DNA of 6,918 bases from Thiohalobacter sp. (GTDB lineage Bacteria; Pseudomonadota; Gammaproteobacteria; DSM-19610): assembly GCA_027080445.1 (NCBI GenBank), contig JALWRY010000174.1:1-6918 (forward strand), in the 5' to 3' direction. The position numbers and the translations under genes were made by a program. Positions 5,950 to 6,918 of the stretch are shown here, one piece after another. Each line of letters starts with the position of its first letter. Position 1 is the first letter of the stretch. The notes under the pieces are model-generated. The model was not told the origin of the DNA, did not search any database, and saw only the letters and a program-made list of their open reading frames with translations.

Positions 5950-5979
5950 ATTACATTATGTCATACGACAGAATGGCAA
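5950..5979 (-). promoter_or_regulatory. Promoter of the WYL regulator with a palindromic operator in the spacer
   Basis: TTGCCA (5979-5974) and TGTAAT (5955-5950), 18 bases apart, each match the sigma-70 consensus at 5 of 6 positions. The near-palindrome TGTCGTATGACA (5970-5959) pairs at 5 of 6 positions. It lies exactly in the middle of the spacer with 3 bases on either side, a classical repressor position. Predicted transcription starts near 5943, about 19 bases before the ATG. Confidence 0.55.
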
Positions 5980-6009
5980 ATAATCGCAGATGGCTACCTG
6001 GCACTTAAA

Positions 6010-6026
6010 GTGGTGGTTTTTTGTTA
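6010..6026 (+). repeat. 17-bp direct repeat, right copy
   Basis: Identical to 3756-3772. It lies between the WYL gene promoter and the end of the vWA gene. Read in the same phase as the left copy, it again encodes VVVFCY, but without a following stop. On the plus strand a weak CACT-TAA-AGTG hairpin (6002-6012) precedes its run of six T, so it might also act as a poor terminator. Confidence 0.7.
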
Positions 6027-6049
6027 CCAGGAAATAAATCAAACAGGCA

Positions 6050-6918
6050 TCAGGTCGTCAACCGCCGGTAAATATCCGACACCTTGAGCGGCAGCTTGCG
6101 CACCTCATCGATCACCGCGTAGTTCACGGCGCCGTACATGTGCGGCAGGTAATCCTTCGCCTCACTATCGATGGTAATACAGAACGGGTGAATCCCGCTG
6201 CGCTTGGCTTCGATCAGGGCCATTCGGGTATCTTCGATGCCGTAGGCGCCCCGGTAGGTGTCATAATCATCCGGCTTGCCATCGGACAGCGTAATCAGCA
6301 GCTTGGTCCGCGCCTCAACTTCATCCAGCAGACGGGTAAGATGACGTATGGTTACGCCCATACGCGTATAGTCTTTCGGCTGGATGCCGCTGATGCGCGC
6401 ACGCACATCATCGTCATAAGGCTCGTCAAAACGCTTTACCCGGTAAACTTCACAACGCTTTCGCGTCATGCCGGAAAAGCCGTATATCGCATAGCGGTCA
6501 CCCAGGGTTTCCAGCGCCTCGCATAACAGCACCAGCGCCTCGCGCTCGGCATCATTGATCCATCCCTTGGTGGAACCGCTCATGTCGATCATGAACATAA
6601 CAGCGATATTGCGTTCCATTTTATGCATCCGGGTGAACAGACGCTCGCTCATTTCCGCGCCATGACGCATATCGGCCAGTGCTTCGACCAATGCATCGAT
6701 GTCCACATCGTCACCATAGGGCTGTTTCTTCAGCAGCTTGTCTTCGCCGCGCAAGGCTTCGAAGGTACGACGCAAATCCATCGCCAGGCCACGGTACTTG
6801 TGGAGGGTTTCATTGACAAAATTGTCGCGGCTCGGGTGTACCTCCATCTCTCGCAACACCGCCCAGTTCTTCCGGTAGTTCTGTCGCTCGTAGTCCCACT
6901 CGTTGTAAAGAAAGGCGC
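6050..6918 (-). CDS. NorD/CbbO-type vWA-domain protein, C-terminal 288 residues, 5' end outside window
   Basis: This is the C-terminal half of a MoxR-partner protein of the NorD/CbbO type. These work with a NorQ/CbbQ AAA+ ATPase to activate or load metal centres: nitric oxide reductase for NorD, RuBisCO for CbbO. The frame is open to the window edge; the fragment begins with YNEWDYERQNYRKNW, a family motif. The vWA domain follows with a complete metal-ion (MIDAS) site: DMSGS at fragment residues 111-115 (Asp codon 6586-6584), Thr184 in DYTRMG and Asp212 in LSDGKPDD. The YGIEDTRMAL and FCITIDSEAKDYLPHMYG segments are typical of the family. It ends RRLTT and no clear terminator follows. The partner ATPase and target enzyme should lie beyond the edge, so I cannot choose between NorD and CbbO. 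Confidence 0.85.
   Translation of the reverse strand, partial: AFLYNEWDYERQNYRKNWAVLREMEVHPSRDNFVNETLHKYRGLAMDLRRTFEALRGEDKLLKKQPYGDDVDIDALVEALADMRHGAEMSERLFTRMHKMERNIAVMFMIDMSGSTKGWINDAEREALVLLCEALETLGDRYAIYGFSGMTRKRCEVYRVKRFDEPYDDDVRARISGIQPKDYTRMGVTIRHLTRLLDEVEARTKLLITLSDGKPDDYDTYRGAYGIEDTRMALIEAKRSGIHPFCITIDSEAKDYLPHMYGAVNYAVIDEVRKLPLKVSDIYRRLTT

Overview
The window is an ordinary chromosomal stretch that most resembles a gammaproteobacterium, possibly a sulfur-oxidising or autotrophic one. That is an inference from gene content: a B12-dependent ribonucleotide reductase (nrdJ), a periplasmic DegQ/HtrA protease, a DsrE-family sulfur-relay-type protein and a NorD/CbbO-type vWA protein. Nothing here fixes the genus. 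Genes are GC-rich, and the 1553-1945 intergenic region has an AT-rich core.

Layout. Positions 1-1552 (minus) hold the first 517 codons of nrdJ; the 3' end lies outside the window. Positions 1553-1945 are a divergent control region. The nrdJ side carries a TTGACA promoter and two palindromes that fit tandem NrdR boxes, with centres 32 bp apart. The other side carries a sigma-E-like promoter for degQ. Positions 1946-3319 (plus) are degQ, read from a TTG start, and 3402-3776 (plus) is a DsrE-family gene behind a strong hairpin. Positions 3773-5924 (minus) form an accessory-looking cluster. In transcription order it holds a WYL-domain regulator, a nucleotidyltransferase overlapping a 72-residue acidic partner, a ribbon-helix-helix antitoxin-like gene, and a 15-codon stretch resembling the broken start of a PIN-domain toxin. 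Positions 6050-6918 (minus) are the C-terminal part of a NorD/CbbO-type vWA protein whose 5' end lies outside.

How it fits together. The left half is housekeeping: deoxynucleotide supply under probable NrdR control, and envelope protein quality control under probable sigma-E control. The minus-strand cluster looks like inserted cargo with toxin-antitoxin character. It is bracketed by an exact 17-bp direct repeat (3756-3772 and 6010-6026), whose left copy is the last codons of the dsrE gene. Two of its genes have promoters with palindromes placed where an autoregulator would bind. The most interesting candidates are the overlapping nucleotidyltransferase/small-protein pair, the orphaned antitoxin with its toxin fossil, and the repeat that frames them. 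Family assignments rest on motifs read by eye; no database search was possible.
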